A DNA stretch of 64,000 nucleotides from an uncultured Microbacteriaceae bacterium (GTDB taxonomy: Bacteria > Actinomycetota > Actinomycetes > Actinomycetales > Microbacteriaceae), in NCBI GenBank assembly GCA_947487835.1, contig CANKXX010000006.1, forward strand, positions 62,001 through 126,000, written 5' to 3'. The notes under the pieces were generated by a model. That model ran no database searches. It was not told where the DNA came from and saw only the letters and a program-made list of their open reading frames with translations. Both the position numbers and the translations under genes were made by a program. Each line of letters opens with the position of its first letter. The first letter of the stretch is position 1. Shown in pieces: positions 32,227 to 40,437 of the stretch.

Positions 32227-33273
32227 ATGTCTGATTCGACGACGACCCAGCCCACCACCTTCCTCGGCCGCACCGGCGTCGAGGTGAGCCGCCTCTGCCT
32301 CGGGACCATGATGTTCGGGGACTGGGGCAACAAGGACCACGACGACTCGATCCGGGTCATCCACCGCGCCATCGACGCGGGCATCAACTTTCTCGACACC
32401 GCGGACATCTACTCGTTGGGCGAGTCCGAGGAGATCGTCGGCAAGGCGATCGCGCAGTCCGGCAAGCGCGACGACCTCGTGCTCGCGACCAAGTTCTTCA
32501 ACGGCATGAAGCAGCAGCCGAACTACCGCGGCGGGTCGCGCCGTTGGATCATCCGCTCGGTCGAGGACTCCCTTCGCCGCCTCGGCACCGACTACATCGA
32601 CCTCTACCAGATGCATCGCCCGGACGAGCACACCGATATCGAGGAGAGCCTCGGCGCCCTCGACGACCTCGTGCGCCAGGGCAAGGTGCGCTACATCGGA
32701 TCGTCGACGTTCCAGCCCTCGCAGGTGGTGGAAGCACAGTGGGCGGCACGCGAGCGCCGGACCGAGCGGTTCGTCACGGAGCAGCCGCCGTACTCGATGC
32801 TCGTGCGCGGTATCGAGGCCGACCTGCTGCCGACCACGCACCGGCATGACATGGGCACGCTCGTCTGGAGCCCTCTGGCCGGCGGGTGGCTGAGCGGCAA
32901 GTTCCGCGCCGGGCAGGACCTGCCGACGACGCACCGCAGCGACCGCGATCCGGGCCGCTACGACCTGAGCAAGCCGGGCATCAAGGCGAAGTTCGACGCC
33001 GCGGACAAGCTCGGTACCCTCGCCGACGAGCTCGGCGTGCCGCTGGTGCACCTCGCGATCGCGTTCGTGCTGCGCCACCCCGGCGTGACCAGCGCCATCA
33101 TCGGCCCGCGCACCATGGAGCAGCTGGAGTCCCAGCTCGAGGCTGCCTCGCTCGAGCTGGACGACGCGACCCTCGACCGCATCGACGAGATCGTCCCGCC
33201 CGGCACCAACGTGAACCCGGACGACGCGGGCTTCACCAACTACTGGCTCACCCCGGAGCGCCGCCGCCGGTAG
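32227..33273 (+). CDS. Aldo/keto reductase
   Basis: This 348-residue TIM-barrel NADPH-dependent reductase has the catalytic tetrad positions visible in DTADIYSLGESEEIVG (Asp, Tyr), LATKFF (Lys) and YQMHRPD (His). The cofactor-binding C-terminal part is SAIIGPRTMEQLESQL. It resembles the YhdN/AKR11-like group acting on small aldehydes. It is monocistronic, probably translated from a leaderless mRNA, and convergent with the nuclease gene. Confidence 0.92.
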   Translation: MSDSTTTQPTTFLGRTGVEVSRLCLGTMMFGDWGNKDHDDSIRVIHRAIDAGINFLDTADIYSLGESEEIVGKAIAQSGKRDDLVLATKFFNGMKQQPNYRGGSRRWIIRSVEDSLRRLGTDYIDLYQMHRPDEHTDIEESLGALDDLVRQGKVRYIGSSTFQPSQVVEAQWAARERRTERFVTEQPPYSMLVRGIEADLLPTTHRHDMGTLVWSPLAGGWLSGKFRAGQDLPTTHRSDRDPGRYDLSKPGIKAKFDAADKLGTLADELGVPLVHLAIAFVLRHPGVTSAIIGPRTMEQLESQLEAASLELDDATLDRIDEIVPPGTNVNPDDAGFTNYWLTPERRRR

Positions 33274-33307
33274 GGATCCGCAGCCGCTTTTGCGTCGGCC
33301 GCTGTTC

Positions 33308-33384
33308 CGAATTCAGGCCCTGGTGCGACACGCCGCGTTTCCGGGGTGCCCGGATGCGGCGTGTCGCAGGTGAGCCTGAATTGC
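33308..33384. repeat. AATTCAG element, subfamily B copy 1
   Basis: It has ends GAATTCAGGC and GCCTGAATTGC, and nested inside GTGCGACACGCCGC pairs with GCGGCGTGTCGCA. It is strongly dyad-symmetric and lies between two convergent genes, so it could end transcription from both sides. Confidence 0.85.
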
Positions 33385-33474
33385 GAACGGTGGCGGGGAT
33401 GCGGGTCCTGAATCGTGAACAGGTGCGGGGCTGCTGGTCCGAAAGCCCCTCAACGGCGACGGTGGTGGGGCGGG

Positions 33475-34032
33475 TCAGCGCGCGCAGGGGCCGGACGGGT
33501 CCCAGAGGCCGCGGTCGGCGCGCTGGGCCTCCTCCATCGCGGCCTGCACGTCGGGACGGAAGCGGTCGTTCGGACCGACCGTGATCGCCTCCGCGAGACC
33601 GGCTCGCGCCAGCTCGACGCTCGCGTTGCGGCCGTCGTCCGTGATCACCACGGCGAGCGTCCGGTCGTACCGGTCGACGCGCTCCTCGTCGTAGGCGAGC
33701 GTGACCTGGGCGCCCTCGGGGAGCAGTTCGTGCAGGAACTCCGACGCCTCCGGCCCCAGGCACTCGACCGGCCGGTCCTCGGCGACGGACTCGGGGGTGT
33801 CGACGTTGAGCAGGCGCACCCGTGTGCGCTCGCCGTCGAGGTCGACGATCACCGTGTCCCCGTCCACGACGCGCTCCACGACCGCGGTCGGTCCCGCGTC
33901 GGACGACGGCGATCCGGATGCGCCCGCGTCCGCTTCCACGATCGGCACGCAGCCCGCGAGGAGCGGGACGAGTGCGACCAGCAGCACGGCCGCTCGATGC
34001 GCGCGAGGGGGAGCCGGACGGGGAAGGGGCAC
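33475..34032 (-). CDS. Thermonuclease-family (SNase-like) lipoprotein
   Basis: This 185-residue protein has a lipobox LAGC (Cys28) after a hydrophobic signal, then a staphylococcal-nuclease fold starting near residue 50 (VVERVVDGDTVIVDLDGERTR). The catalytic Arg and Glu lie in VRLLNVDTPES and the second Arg in RYDRTLAVV. It would degrade DNA or RNA outside the membrane. The start is GTG with a TACTCT -10-like box 7 bases upstream and no ribosome-binding site. Confidence 0.9.
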   Translation of the reverse strand: MPLPRPAPPRAHRAAVLLVALVPLLAGCVPIVEADAGASGSPSSDAGPTAVVERVVDGDTVIVDLDGERTRVRLLNVDTPESVAEDRPVECLGPEASEFLHELLPEGAQVTLAYDEERVDRYDRTLAVVITDDGRNASVELARAGLAEAITVGPNDRFRPDVQAAMEEAQRADRGLWDPSGPCAR

Positions 34033-34039
34033 CCGAGTG

Positions 34040-34045
34040 AGAGTA
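34040..34045 (-). promoter_or_regulatory. -10 box TACTCT, leaderless nuclease mRNA
   Basis: TACTCT on the minus strand is 7 bases from the GTG start of the SNase-like gene. Confidence 0.4.
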
Positions 34046-34207
34046 GCGGGGTGCGACGACGCCCGGCCCGTCCCCGTGAGGGCCGGCCGGGCGTCTGTGG
34101 TCGTGCCGGGGTGCGTCCCTTTGACAGGCTCAGGGACCGTAGGGACAGGCTCCGGGACCGTAGGGAATCTCGCGTCCCTTCGACATGCTCAGGGACCGAG
34201 TGGGTGC

Positions 34208-34285
34208 GCAATTCAGCAGATGCAGGCCGACACGCCGCCGGGGAGGCCCGACTCGCCGGTGGCCGGTTCGGATCTGCTGAATTGC
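34208..34285. repeat. AATTCAG element, subfamily A copy 3
   Basis: This 78-bp element has perfect 14-bp terminal inverted repeats and internal GGCCGACACGCCGC, homologous to the inverted copy at 30528. Confidence 0.85.
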
Positions 34286-34346
34286 GTTGTTGCGGAGGGC
34301 GTGCCGGGGTGCGTCCCTTCGACAGGCTCAGGGACCGAGTGGGTGC

Positions 34347-34424
34347 GCAATTCAGCAGATGCAGGCCGACACGCCGCCGGGGAGGCCCGACTCGCCGGTG
34401 GCCGGTCCGGATCGGCTGAATTGC
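34347..34424. repeat. AATTCAG element, subfamily A copy 4
   Basis: It is nearly identical to copy 3, with two changes near the right end (GGTCCGGATCGGCTGAATTGC). It arose with its flank by local tandem duplication. Confidence 0.85.
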
Positions 34425-34484
34425 GTTGCTGCGGGGACCGTGGCGACCTTGCGTTCCTTCGACCGACCGCACCGCCCGCGGGAC

Positions 34485-35252
34485 CTAGTGGCCGCGCTCG
34501 TGGATGAGGGCGAGGATCTCCGTGTAGTAGGAGTGGAACGCGGGCGTGCCGATGATGTCGGCGTGTCGGGGCCGGTCCAGCTCGATGGGGATCTCCGCGC
34601 GGATGCGGCCGGGCCGGGGCGTCATCACGATCACGCGGTCGGACGTGAAGACGGCCTCCTCGATGTCGTGGGTGATCAGCATGACCGTCATCCGGTGCTT
34701 CTCCCACACCTCGGTGAGCAGCTCCTGCATGGTTCGCCGGGTCAGCGCGTCCAGCGCGCCGAACGGCTCGTCCATGAGCAGCACCTCGGGCCCGTAGGAG
34801 AGGGACCGGGCGAGCGCGACGCGCTGCTGCATGCCGCCGGAGAGCTGGGACGGGTACTTGTCCTCGAACCCGTCGAGCCCGACCTGGGCGAGCACCTCTC
34901 GGGCGCGGTCGATGCGCTGCTTCTTCGAGAGGTCCTCCTCGCCGCGGAGGGCGAACTCCACGTTGCCGAGCGCGGTGAGCCAGGGCAGGAGCGTGGCCGA
35001 CTGGAACACGACGCCGCGGTCCCGGCCGGGACCCGTCAGCACGTGCCCGCCGAGGGATGCGGATCCCGCGGTGGGGCCCTCGAGCCCGGCGATCACCGAC
35101 AGGAGCGTGCTCTTGCCGCAGCCGGACGCGCCGACGACGGAGACGAACTCGTTCTGGCCGAGCGTGAGGCTGATGTCGCTGAGCGCGGTCACCTCGCCGA
35201 ACTGCTTGGTGACGTTGGCCACCTCGACCTTGGGGGCGGTGAGGAGCGTCAT
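34485..35252 (-). CDS. ABC transporter ATP-binding protein, TauB/SsuB-type
   Basis: This 255-residue ATPase has Walker A GASGCGKST, the region GVVFQSATLLPWLTALGNV, signature LSGGMQQR, Walker B VLLMDEPFGALD and switch THD. The C-terminal IVMTPRPGRIRAEI is characteristic of nitrate/sulfonate/taurine-type ATPases. It is the third gene of the importer operon and overlaps the permease by 4 bp. In this locus it most likely serves uptake of the amine or amide consumed by the neighbouring oxidative enzymes. Confidence 0.92.
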   Translation of the reverse strand: MTLLTAPKVEVANVTKQFGEVTALSDISLTLGQNEFVSVVGASGCGKSTLLSVIAGLEGPTAGSASLGGHVLTGPGRDRGVVFQSATLLPWLTALGNVEFALRGEEDLSKKQRIDRAREVLAQVGLDGFEDKYPSQLSGGMQQRVALARSLSYGPEVLLMDEPFGALDALTRRTMQELLTEVWEKHRMTVMLITHDIEEAVFTSDRVIVMTPRPGRIRAEIPIELDRPRHADIIGTPAFHSYYTEILALIHERGH

Positions 35253-36121
35253 GAGCGACCCTTCTGGTAGCGGAACAGGCTGCGGCCGCCGGCGCGCATC
35301 AGCTGGTCGAAGACCAGGCCGAGCACACCGAGCACGAGCACGTAGCCGATGATGATGTCGGTGGCGAGGAAGCGCTGGGCCTGGGTGATCCGGTAGCCCA
35401 TGCCGCTCGTGGCGGCGACGAGCTCGGCGACCACGAGCCAGGTCCACGCCCAGCCGAGGCTGATGCGCAGCGCGTCCCACACCCGCGGGAGCGAGGACGG
35501 GAAGACGATCCGGATCAGAATCTGCAGCCGGCTAAGGCCCAGCGTGGCGCCGAGGTTGCGGAACGACGAGGGCACCTGGCGGACGGCGTCCGAGACCATG
35601 AGCACCTGCTGGAAGAACGTGCCCAGCCAGATGATGAGGAACTTCTGCGCGTCGTCCGTGCCGACCCACAGGATCGTCAGCGGCACGAACGCGACCACCG
35701 GCATGTACCGGATGAAGTCCATGATCGGCTCGACGACCGCCTCGACCCGGGCGAAGGATCCCGCGAGCAGTCCGATGGGCAGCGCCATCACGGTCGCCAG
35801 GAGGTAGCCGCACATGACCCGGTAGGTGCTCACCGTCACGTCCTCGAGGAGCTGGCCGTTCGCGGCCTGCCCGACGAGGGCGTTCGCCACCGCGAGCGGG
35901 GAGGGGAGGAACAGCGGGTTCACGAGGCCGGACAGCGTGATCGCGGTCCAGATGGCGAGCAGTCCGACGAAGCCGAGCACGGCCGTGGTCAGGTACTGCG
36001 CCCGGGTGAGGCGCGGGCTGACCGCCGATCGCCGGCGGCGCGGGGGCGCACCCGCCGGAACGGAGGTCTCCGCCGTGGGCGCGCCCTGCACAGGTGCCGT
36101 GCTCATCTTGATCGCGGTCAC
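35249..36121 (-). CDS. ABC transporter permease, TauC/SsuC-type
   Basis: This 290-residue permease has about six membrane segments. Its EAA-type loop reads SFRNLGATLGLSRLQILIRIVFP, and IMDFIRYMPVVAFVPLTILWVG is the family hallmark. I start at the GTG that overlaps the binding-protein stop (GTGA); an ATG five codons later (MSTAPV) is the alternative. The Pro/Arg-rich N-terminus is cytoplasmic. Confidence 0.9.
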   Translation of the reverse strand: MTAIKMSTAPVQGAPTAETSVPAGAPPRRRRSAVSPRLTRAQYLTTAVLGFVGLLAIWTAITLSGLVNPLFLPSPLAVANALVGQAANGQLLEDVTVSTYRVMCGYLLATVMALPIGLLAGSFARVEAVVEPIMDFIRYMPVVAFVPLTILWVGTDDAQKFLIIWLGTFFQQVLMVSDAVRQVPSSFRNLGATLGLSRLQILIRIVFPSSLPRVWDALRISLGWAWTWLVVAELVAATSGMGYRITQAQRFLATDIIIGYVLVLGVLGLVFDQLMRAGGRSLFRYQKGRS

Positions 36122-37131
36122 TCGACGAACGAGGTGTCGATGACCGAGGAGAGGTCTGCGCCGCCGTCGACGATGCCGATCTTGGAGGCGACCTCCTCCA
36201 CGCTCGGAAGCGTGGTCTCGAGGTAGGTGCCGCCCAGCTGCTCGGCGTTGTCGTCGAGGCCGAAGTACTTCACGCCGTCGAACGCGGTCTCGAGGTCCTC
36301 CACGGCGGAGCCGACGTTCTCGGCGATGATGCCGCGGGCCTCCTCGGTGTCCGACTCGTAGAAGTCGATGGACGGCCCCCACGCGTTCACGACCTTCTGG
36401 ATGGCGTCTTTCTTGTTCTCGAGTGCGTCGGTCGAGACGACGAGCACGTCGCTGATGAGGCCCTCGTTCTCCGCCGCGGTGTAGATCGGCGTGAAGCTGT
36501 CGCTCGCGCTGCGGGCCTCGGAGATGTAGGGCTCGTACGTGACGGCCACGGGCACCTGGCCGGCGATCAGGGCGGAACCGGCGTCGGCCGGGGCCATCGG
36601 CACCGGCTGGATGTCATCGAGCGAGAGGCCCTCCTGCTCGAGCGCGTAGCCGAGCAGCAGGTTGCTCACCGAGCCCTCCTCGAAGGCGACCTTCTTGCCC
36701 TTGAGGTCCGCGACGGAGGTGATGGTGGAGTCGCCGAGGATCGCGTCGGCCGTGAGGGACGCGTCCTCGAGCAGGACGATCTTCACCTCCATGCCGGCCT
36801 CGATCATCTTCAGCGCGGTGTGCGACGCGACGTTGGCCATCTCGATGCGGCCGGAGGCGAACGCGGCGTTCATGTCGGAGTCGGTCTCGAAGTTCGTGAT
36901 GGTGACGTCGACCCCCTCGTCCTCGAAGTAGCCCTTCTCCTGCGCGATGTACCAGGGGCCGTAGCCGAGCCAGGGCTGCGTGGCCATCGTGATGCTGTCG
37001 CCGCCCTCGGCGGATCCGCCGGCCGACGCGCTGCCCGCGGCACCGCCGGAGCAGGCCGTGAGTCCGAGCGCGGCGACGGCGAGTGAGGCGACGGCTGCCG
37101 CTCGTGCGCCCGGGCCAGAGAGTCGCGACAT
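36118..37131 (-). CDS. NMT1/TauA-type lipoprotein substrate-binding protein
   Basis: This 337-residue protein has a signal peptide ending LTAC (lipid cysteine 27), a Gly/Ser/Ala linker and an NMT1/SsuA-like domain (PWLGYGPWYIAQEKGYFEDEG, SVADLKGKKVAFEEGS, PVAVTYEPYISEA). Family members bind taurine, sulfonates, thiamine precursors or aromatic and amine compounds. It is the first gene of the importer operon, and AAAGGA precedes the ATG. It diverges from the amidohydrolase gene across a promoter region with LysR-type dyads, so it is likely induced with the catabolic genes. Confidence 0.9.
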   Translation of the reverse strand: MSRLSGPGARAAAVASLAVAALGLTACSGGAAGSASAGGSAEGGDSITMATQPWLGYGPWYIAQEKGYFEDEGVDVTITNFETDSDMNAAFASGRIEMANVASHTALKMIEAGMEVKIVLLEDASLTADAILGDSTITSVADLKGKKVAFEEGSVSNLLLGYALEQEGLSLDDIQPVPMAPADAGSALIAGQVPVAVTYEPYISEARSASDSFTPIYTAAENEGLISDVLVVSTDALENKKDAIQKVVNAWGPSIDFYESDTEEARGIIAENVGSAVEDLETAFDGVKYFGLDDNAEQLGGTYLETTLPSVEEVASKIGIVDGGADLSSVIDTSFVE

Positions 37132-37241
37132 GTGGGGGTCCTTTCGTTCCGCGGCGACCGGATGGCGCCGCCACAAGCGTGCTGGTGTACCCCCAAACTC
37201 GGGCCAGAATGGCTGGGAAGCAAATTCCGCGGGGAGGCCTG

Positions 37242-37264
37242 TTGCATCTGCAAAAGTGATGCAA
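37242..37264. promoter_or_regulatory. Putative LysR operator, site 1
   Basis: TTGCATC and GATGCAA are perfect reverse complements separated by 9 bases and contain a T-N11-A core (T37247, A37259), the known LysR-type binding geometry. The same dyad occurs at 40270-40292 beside the LysR gene. Confidence 0.65.
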
Positions 37265-37282
37265 TTCGGCAGAAATATCCAT

Positions 37283-37298
37283 GAAACACATGCGAAAC
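37283..37298 (-). promoter_or_regulatory. Shared promoter motif, copy 1
   Basis: On the minus strand this reads GTTTCGCATGTGTTTC, identical over 16 bases to 40236-40251 upstream of the LysR/monooxygenase genes. Confidence 0.6.
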
Positions 37299-37362
37299 GA
37301 AAGGCGCCCGCGTTTCCGGCACAGGAGCCCGATATCGCTCTCGTCCCGCCGGCAGCGTGTCG

Positions 37363-37380
37363 GATGTGTTTCCGTGAAGT
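37363..37380 (+). promoter_or_regulatory. Shared promoter motif, copy 2
   Basis: GATGTGTTTCCGTGAAGT differs from 40242-40259 at only two positions. It may be the regulator's activation site or a second factor's site. Confidence 0.55.
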
Positions 37381-37507
37381 AAACGCACTTCCGCATCGGT
37401 TTTCGTGATTCCGCGGAGCGTGGAGTGCAATTTGCATTGCCGCGGAAGTCACTCGGACACTGGGGGCCACGCCGCGAGACGCCGGCGACAGCTGAGAAGA
37501 GGCCGCC

Positions 37508-39169
37508 ATGCCGACCGTGTTCCGCAATGGACTGCTCTACCTGGGGAACGGGCGCTTCGAGCGCGGCTCGCTCGCCGTGCACGCGGGCAGGATCGCCGCG
37601 GTCGCGCTGGGCGCCGACGAGCTCCGCGCCGAGAAGCAGAGCGCCGAGCTCGACCTGAGCGGCGCCGACGTCATCGACCTCGAGGGCGGCACCCTGCTGC
37701 CCGGCTTCCAGGACGCCCACGTGCATCCGCTCTTCGCCGGCTCCAGCCTCCTCGGCATCGACCTCTCGGAGGTGCACGACCGCGCCGAGTACCTGCGCAT
37801 CATCGCCGCCTACAGCGCCGCTCACCCCGACGACGAGGTGCTCGAGGGCGCGTGCTGGTTCGGGGACGTCTTCGAGGGCGGCTTCCCCCGCGCCGACCTG
37901 CTCGACGCGGTCGTGCCGGACCGGCCGATCGTGCTGATCAGTCACGACTTCCACGGGGCGTGGGTGAACACGGTCGCCCTCGACCGCGCGGGCATCACCC
38001 GCGCCACTCCCGACCCCGCCGACGGCCGCATCCGCCGCGACGCCGACGGCACCCCCACCGGCATGCTCATCGACGGTGCCGTCGGGCTCCTGTCGGCGAT
38101 CCTGCCCGACCGCACCGCGGAGTTCTCGCGCCGGGCGCTGCTCGCCGCGCAGCACCGGATGCACGCGGCCGGCATCACGGCCTGGCAGGACGCCGCGGTG
38201 GGGGAGAGCGACCTCGGGCCCGACGCCTTCCCCGTCTACGAGGGTCTCGCCCGCGCGGGAGAGCTGACGGGCCGGGTCGTTGCGGCGCTCTGGTGGGACC
38301 GGAGCCGCGGCGTGGAGCAGCTCGACGACCTCCTCGAGCGGCGGGAGCGGGCGCGGCAGACCGGCTGGTTCGACGCGGGCACCGTGAAGGTGATGCAGGA
38401 CGGCATGGTCGAGAACGGCACGGCCGCTCTGCTGGAACCGTACTGCGGCCGCGGCGAGGACCGCGGGATCGCCTTCCTCGAGCCCGACGTGCTGGCCGAG
38501 CTGAGCCGCAGGCTCGACGCGCTCGACTTCCAGATCCACTACCACGCGGTCGGCGACCGCGCCGTGCGGGACTGCCTCGACGCGGTCGCCGCGACGCGGG
38601 CAGCGAACGGCGCGCGGGGCAACCGGCATCACATCGCCCACCTCGACCTCGTCGACCCCGCCGACGCGCCCCGCTTCGCCGAGCTCGACGTGAGCGCCAA
38701 TGTCACGGCGCTCTGGGCGCGCCGCGACGAGGAGATCCTCACCCGCAAGCTGCCGCTGCTGGGCGCGGACCGCGAGCGCCGGCACTTCCCGTTCCAGAGC
38801 CTGCACGCGGCCGGTGCGCGGCTGGTCGGCGGGAGCGACTGGCCGGTGACCGACCCGAACCCCCTCTGGGCCGTCTACACGGCCGTCACCCGCACGGCGC
38901 CGCGGGAGGACGTGCACGCCGTGGGCGCGGACGCCTGCACCGTGCCGCTGGAGCCGGCCGAGGCGCTGGACTACGGCACGGCGCTCGATGCCTACCTGAC
39001 CGGCGCCGCGTACGTGAACCGGCTGGAGCGGGAGACGGGGCGCCTGGCCCCCGGCCTCGCCGCCGACCTCGTCTGGCTGGATCGCGACATCCGCTCGGTC
39101 GACGCCCTCGGGGCGGCGCGGGTGCGCCAGACCTGGGTGGGCGGAGCCAGCGTCTACGCGGCGACGTAG
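37508..39169 (+). CDS. YtcJ-like metal-dependent amidohydrolase
   Basis: This 553-residue amidohydrolase of the YtcJ/Amidohydro_3 type has a metal-binding HxH in GFQDAHVHPLFAGS. Later histidines lie in SHDFHGAWVN, IHYHAVGDRA and NRHHIAHLDLV, and the terminal aspartate is in GGSDWPVTDPNPLW. It would cleave an amide, formamide or cyclic C-N bond; characterised relatives include N-substituted formamide deformylases. The ATG follows AGAAGAGG. It diverges from the importer operon, and its last 16 bp overlap the 3' end of the convergent LysR gene. Confidence 0.88.
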   Translation: MPTVFRNGLLYLGNGRFERGSLAVHAGRIAAVALGADELRAEKQSAELDLSGADVIDLEGGTLLPGFQDAHVHPLFAGSSLLGIDLSEVHDRAEYLRIIAAYSAAHPDDEVLEGACWFGDVFEGGFPRADLLDAVVPDRPIVLISHDFHGAWVNTVALDRAGITRATPDPADGRIRRDADGTPTGMLIDGAVGLLSAILPDRTAEFSRRALLAAQHRMHAAGITAWQDAAVGESDLGPDAFPVYEGLARAGELTGRVVAALWWDRSRGVEQLDDLLERRERARQTGWFDAGTVKVMQDGMVENGTAALLEPYCGRGEDRGIAFLEPDVLAELSRRLDALDFQIHYHAVGDRAVRDCLDAVAATRAANGARGNRHHIAHLDLVDPADAPRFAELDVSANVTALWARRDEEILTRKLPLLGADRERRHFPFQSLHAAGARLVGGSDWPVTDPNPLWAVYTAVTRTAPREDVHAVGADACTVPLEPAEALDYGTALDAYLTGAAYVNRLERETGRLAPGLAADLVWLDRDIRSVDALGAARVRQTWVGGASVYAAT

Positions 39170-40191
39170 CCGGCAGCGGGGGGCACGCCGTCAGCCGGAA
39201 CGGCACCCGAAACGGCACTCGGAACGGCACCCGGGACATCGACCGCGACGCCGTCCTCGGCCCCCTCGAGCACATGACCGGCCGCGCGCAGGGTGCGCCT
39301 GCACTGCTCGGCGAACACCCGCGCCTTGCGGCTCAGCGCGCCCGGGCCGCTCGCGCTCGCGATGACGATCTCCATGCCCGGGCACTCGTCGATCACCCGC
39401 AGGGTGTGCAGGCGGCCCCCGTCGTACGTGTAGTCGCCGACCGGCTTCTGGTTGAGCAGCGTGAACCCGTGACCGCGGGCGACCATCGACCGCACCGCCT
39501 CGAAGCTGCCGAACCGGTGCCGCACCGTCGGCGTGAGCCCGAGGCTGGTGAAGGCGCGGAGGAAGTAGTCCCGGCTCACGGGCAGGTCGAGCAGCACCAT
39601 CGGCTCGTCGACGAGCTCGTGCAGGTGGACCTCGCCGCGTGCGGCGAGCGGATGGTCGAGCGCCACCGCCGCGTAGACCGGCACGGTGGCGAGGCGCTCC
39701 CGGACGATGGAGGGATCGAGGCCGAGGTCGTAGGTCAGCGCCACCTCGATGGCCCGGGTGCTGATCGCCTCGTTGATCTCGTCCGCGCTGAGGTCCCGGA
39801 TCTGCAGCTCCAGGTCGGGGAACCGGGTGCTCATGCCGTGCAGGATCTCCGGCAGGTAGAACGGCGCGAGCGTGGAGAAGCAGGCCGCCTCGAGCCTGCC
39901 GCTGATGGTGTCCGGGCGCAGCACGTCGACCGCGTCGTCGATGGCGGCGAGGATGTCGCGGGCCCGGGCGAGCAGCTCCTGCCCGCTCGCCGTGAGCAGC
40001 AGGCCCTTGGCGCGGCGGCGGATGAACAGCTGGGCGCCGAGGGAGTCCTCGAGGTTCGCTATGGAGGTCGACACGGCGGACTGGGCGACGTAGAGCGAGG
40101 CCGCGGCGTCGGTCATGCTCTCCCACTCGGCGGCCGCGACGAAGTAGCGCAGCTGAGTGAGCGATAGGTCGCGGCTCGAGGACGGGCGCAC
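39154..40191 (-). CDS. LysR-family transcriptional regulator
   Basis: This 345-residue regulator has an N-terminal winged helix (LTQLRYFVAAAEWESMTDAAA, LYVAQSAVSTSIANLE) and a two-lobed effector-binding domain to about residue 300. The extra C-terminal tail is partly encoded by three 12-bp repeats (39197-39232). I prefer the GTG with GGGAGG at good spacing; another GTG two codons earlier is possible. It sits between the amidohydrolase and the oxidase operon. LysR-type T-N11-A dyads lie in its own divergent promoter and in the importer promoter, so it is the likely regulator of the whole locus. Confidence 0.9.
   Translation of the reverse strand: MRPSSSRDLSLTQLRYFVAAAEWESMTDAAASLYVAQSAVSTSIANLEDSLGAQLFIRRRAKGLLLTASGQELLARARDILAAIDDAVDVLRPDTISGRLEAACFSTLAPFYLPEILHGMSTRFPDLELQIRDLSADEINEAISTRAIEVALTYDLGLDPSIVRERLATVPVYAAVALDHPLAARGEVHLHELVDEPMVLLDLPVSRDYFLRAFTSLGLTPTVRHRFGSFEAVRSMVARGHGFTLLNQKPVGDYTYDGGRLHTLRVIDECPGMEIVIASASGPGALSRKARVFAEQCRRTLRAAGHVLEGAEDGVAVDVPGAVPSAVSGAVPADGVPPAAGYVAA
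39197..39232. repeat. Three 12-bp repeats in the LysR gene 3' end
   Basis: GGAACGGCACCC, GAAACGGCACTC and GGAACGGCACCC are in tandem and encode the Gly-Ala-Val-Pro type repeats of the C-terminal tail. Confidence 0.8.
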
Positions 40192-40235
40192 GGACACCTC
40201 CCGGCGGTCGATGGGGTCCAGTCTGCGGTCCGCGT

Positions 40236-40260
40236 GTTTCGCATGTGTTTCGGTGAAGTT
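40236..40260 (+). promoter_or_regulatory. Shared promoter motif, copy 3
   Basis: This site combines both forms seen upstream of the importer: GTTTCGCATGTGTTTC followed directly by GGTGAAGT. It lies in the LysR/monooxygenase divergent region. Confidence 0.6.
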
Positions 40261-40269
40261 GCCCGCCCG

Positions 40270-40292
40270 TTGCATCTGATTTTCCGATGCAG
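40270..40292. promoter_or_regulatory. Putative LysR operator, site 2
   Basis: TTGCATC-N9-GATGCAG contains a T-N11-A core (T40275, A40287). It differs from site 1 only in the last arm base and in the spacer. It lies about 145 bp upstream of the monooxygenase start and 80 bp upstream of the LysR start. Confidence 0.65.
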
Positions 40293-40437
40293 CGCGGCTT
40301 CTGCCGCTATTTGCATACCCGAAGAAGTGGCCCGAACACTGGACCAGACGCCGCATCCGGCGAACCGCCCACGGGGGACGGCCGCCCGGAGGGTGGGCGG
40401 GTGGTGGACACCCGGGTGCGTCGGAAACGGAGAATGC

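Larger units (their letters stand above)
34033..34484. other. Repeat-filled gap with a 139-bp-period duplication
   Basis: There is no gene. A block of about 124 bp (one GTCCCTTCGACA-type repeat plus one AATTCAG element) occurs twice, at about 34172-34295 and 34311-34434, with 139-bp offset. Further TTCGACA-type repeats occur at 34113-34165. Confidence 0.75.
37132..37507. promoter_or_regulatory. Divergent promoter region of importer and amidohydrolase
   Basis: This 376-bp region is less GC-rich than the genes. It holds the dyad TTGCATC-N9-GATGCAA, the motif GAAACACATGCGAAAC (37283-37298) and GATGTGTTTCCGTGAAGT (37363-37380). All three recur upstream of the LysR/monooxygenase pair at 40236-40292. 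Confidence 0.7.

Noticed and set aside
30528-34424. AATTCAG elements as insertion sequences
   Set aside because: They are only about 78 bp, with no transposase gene and no clear target duplications.
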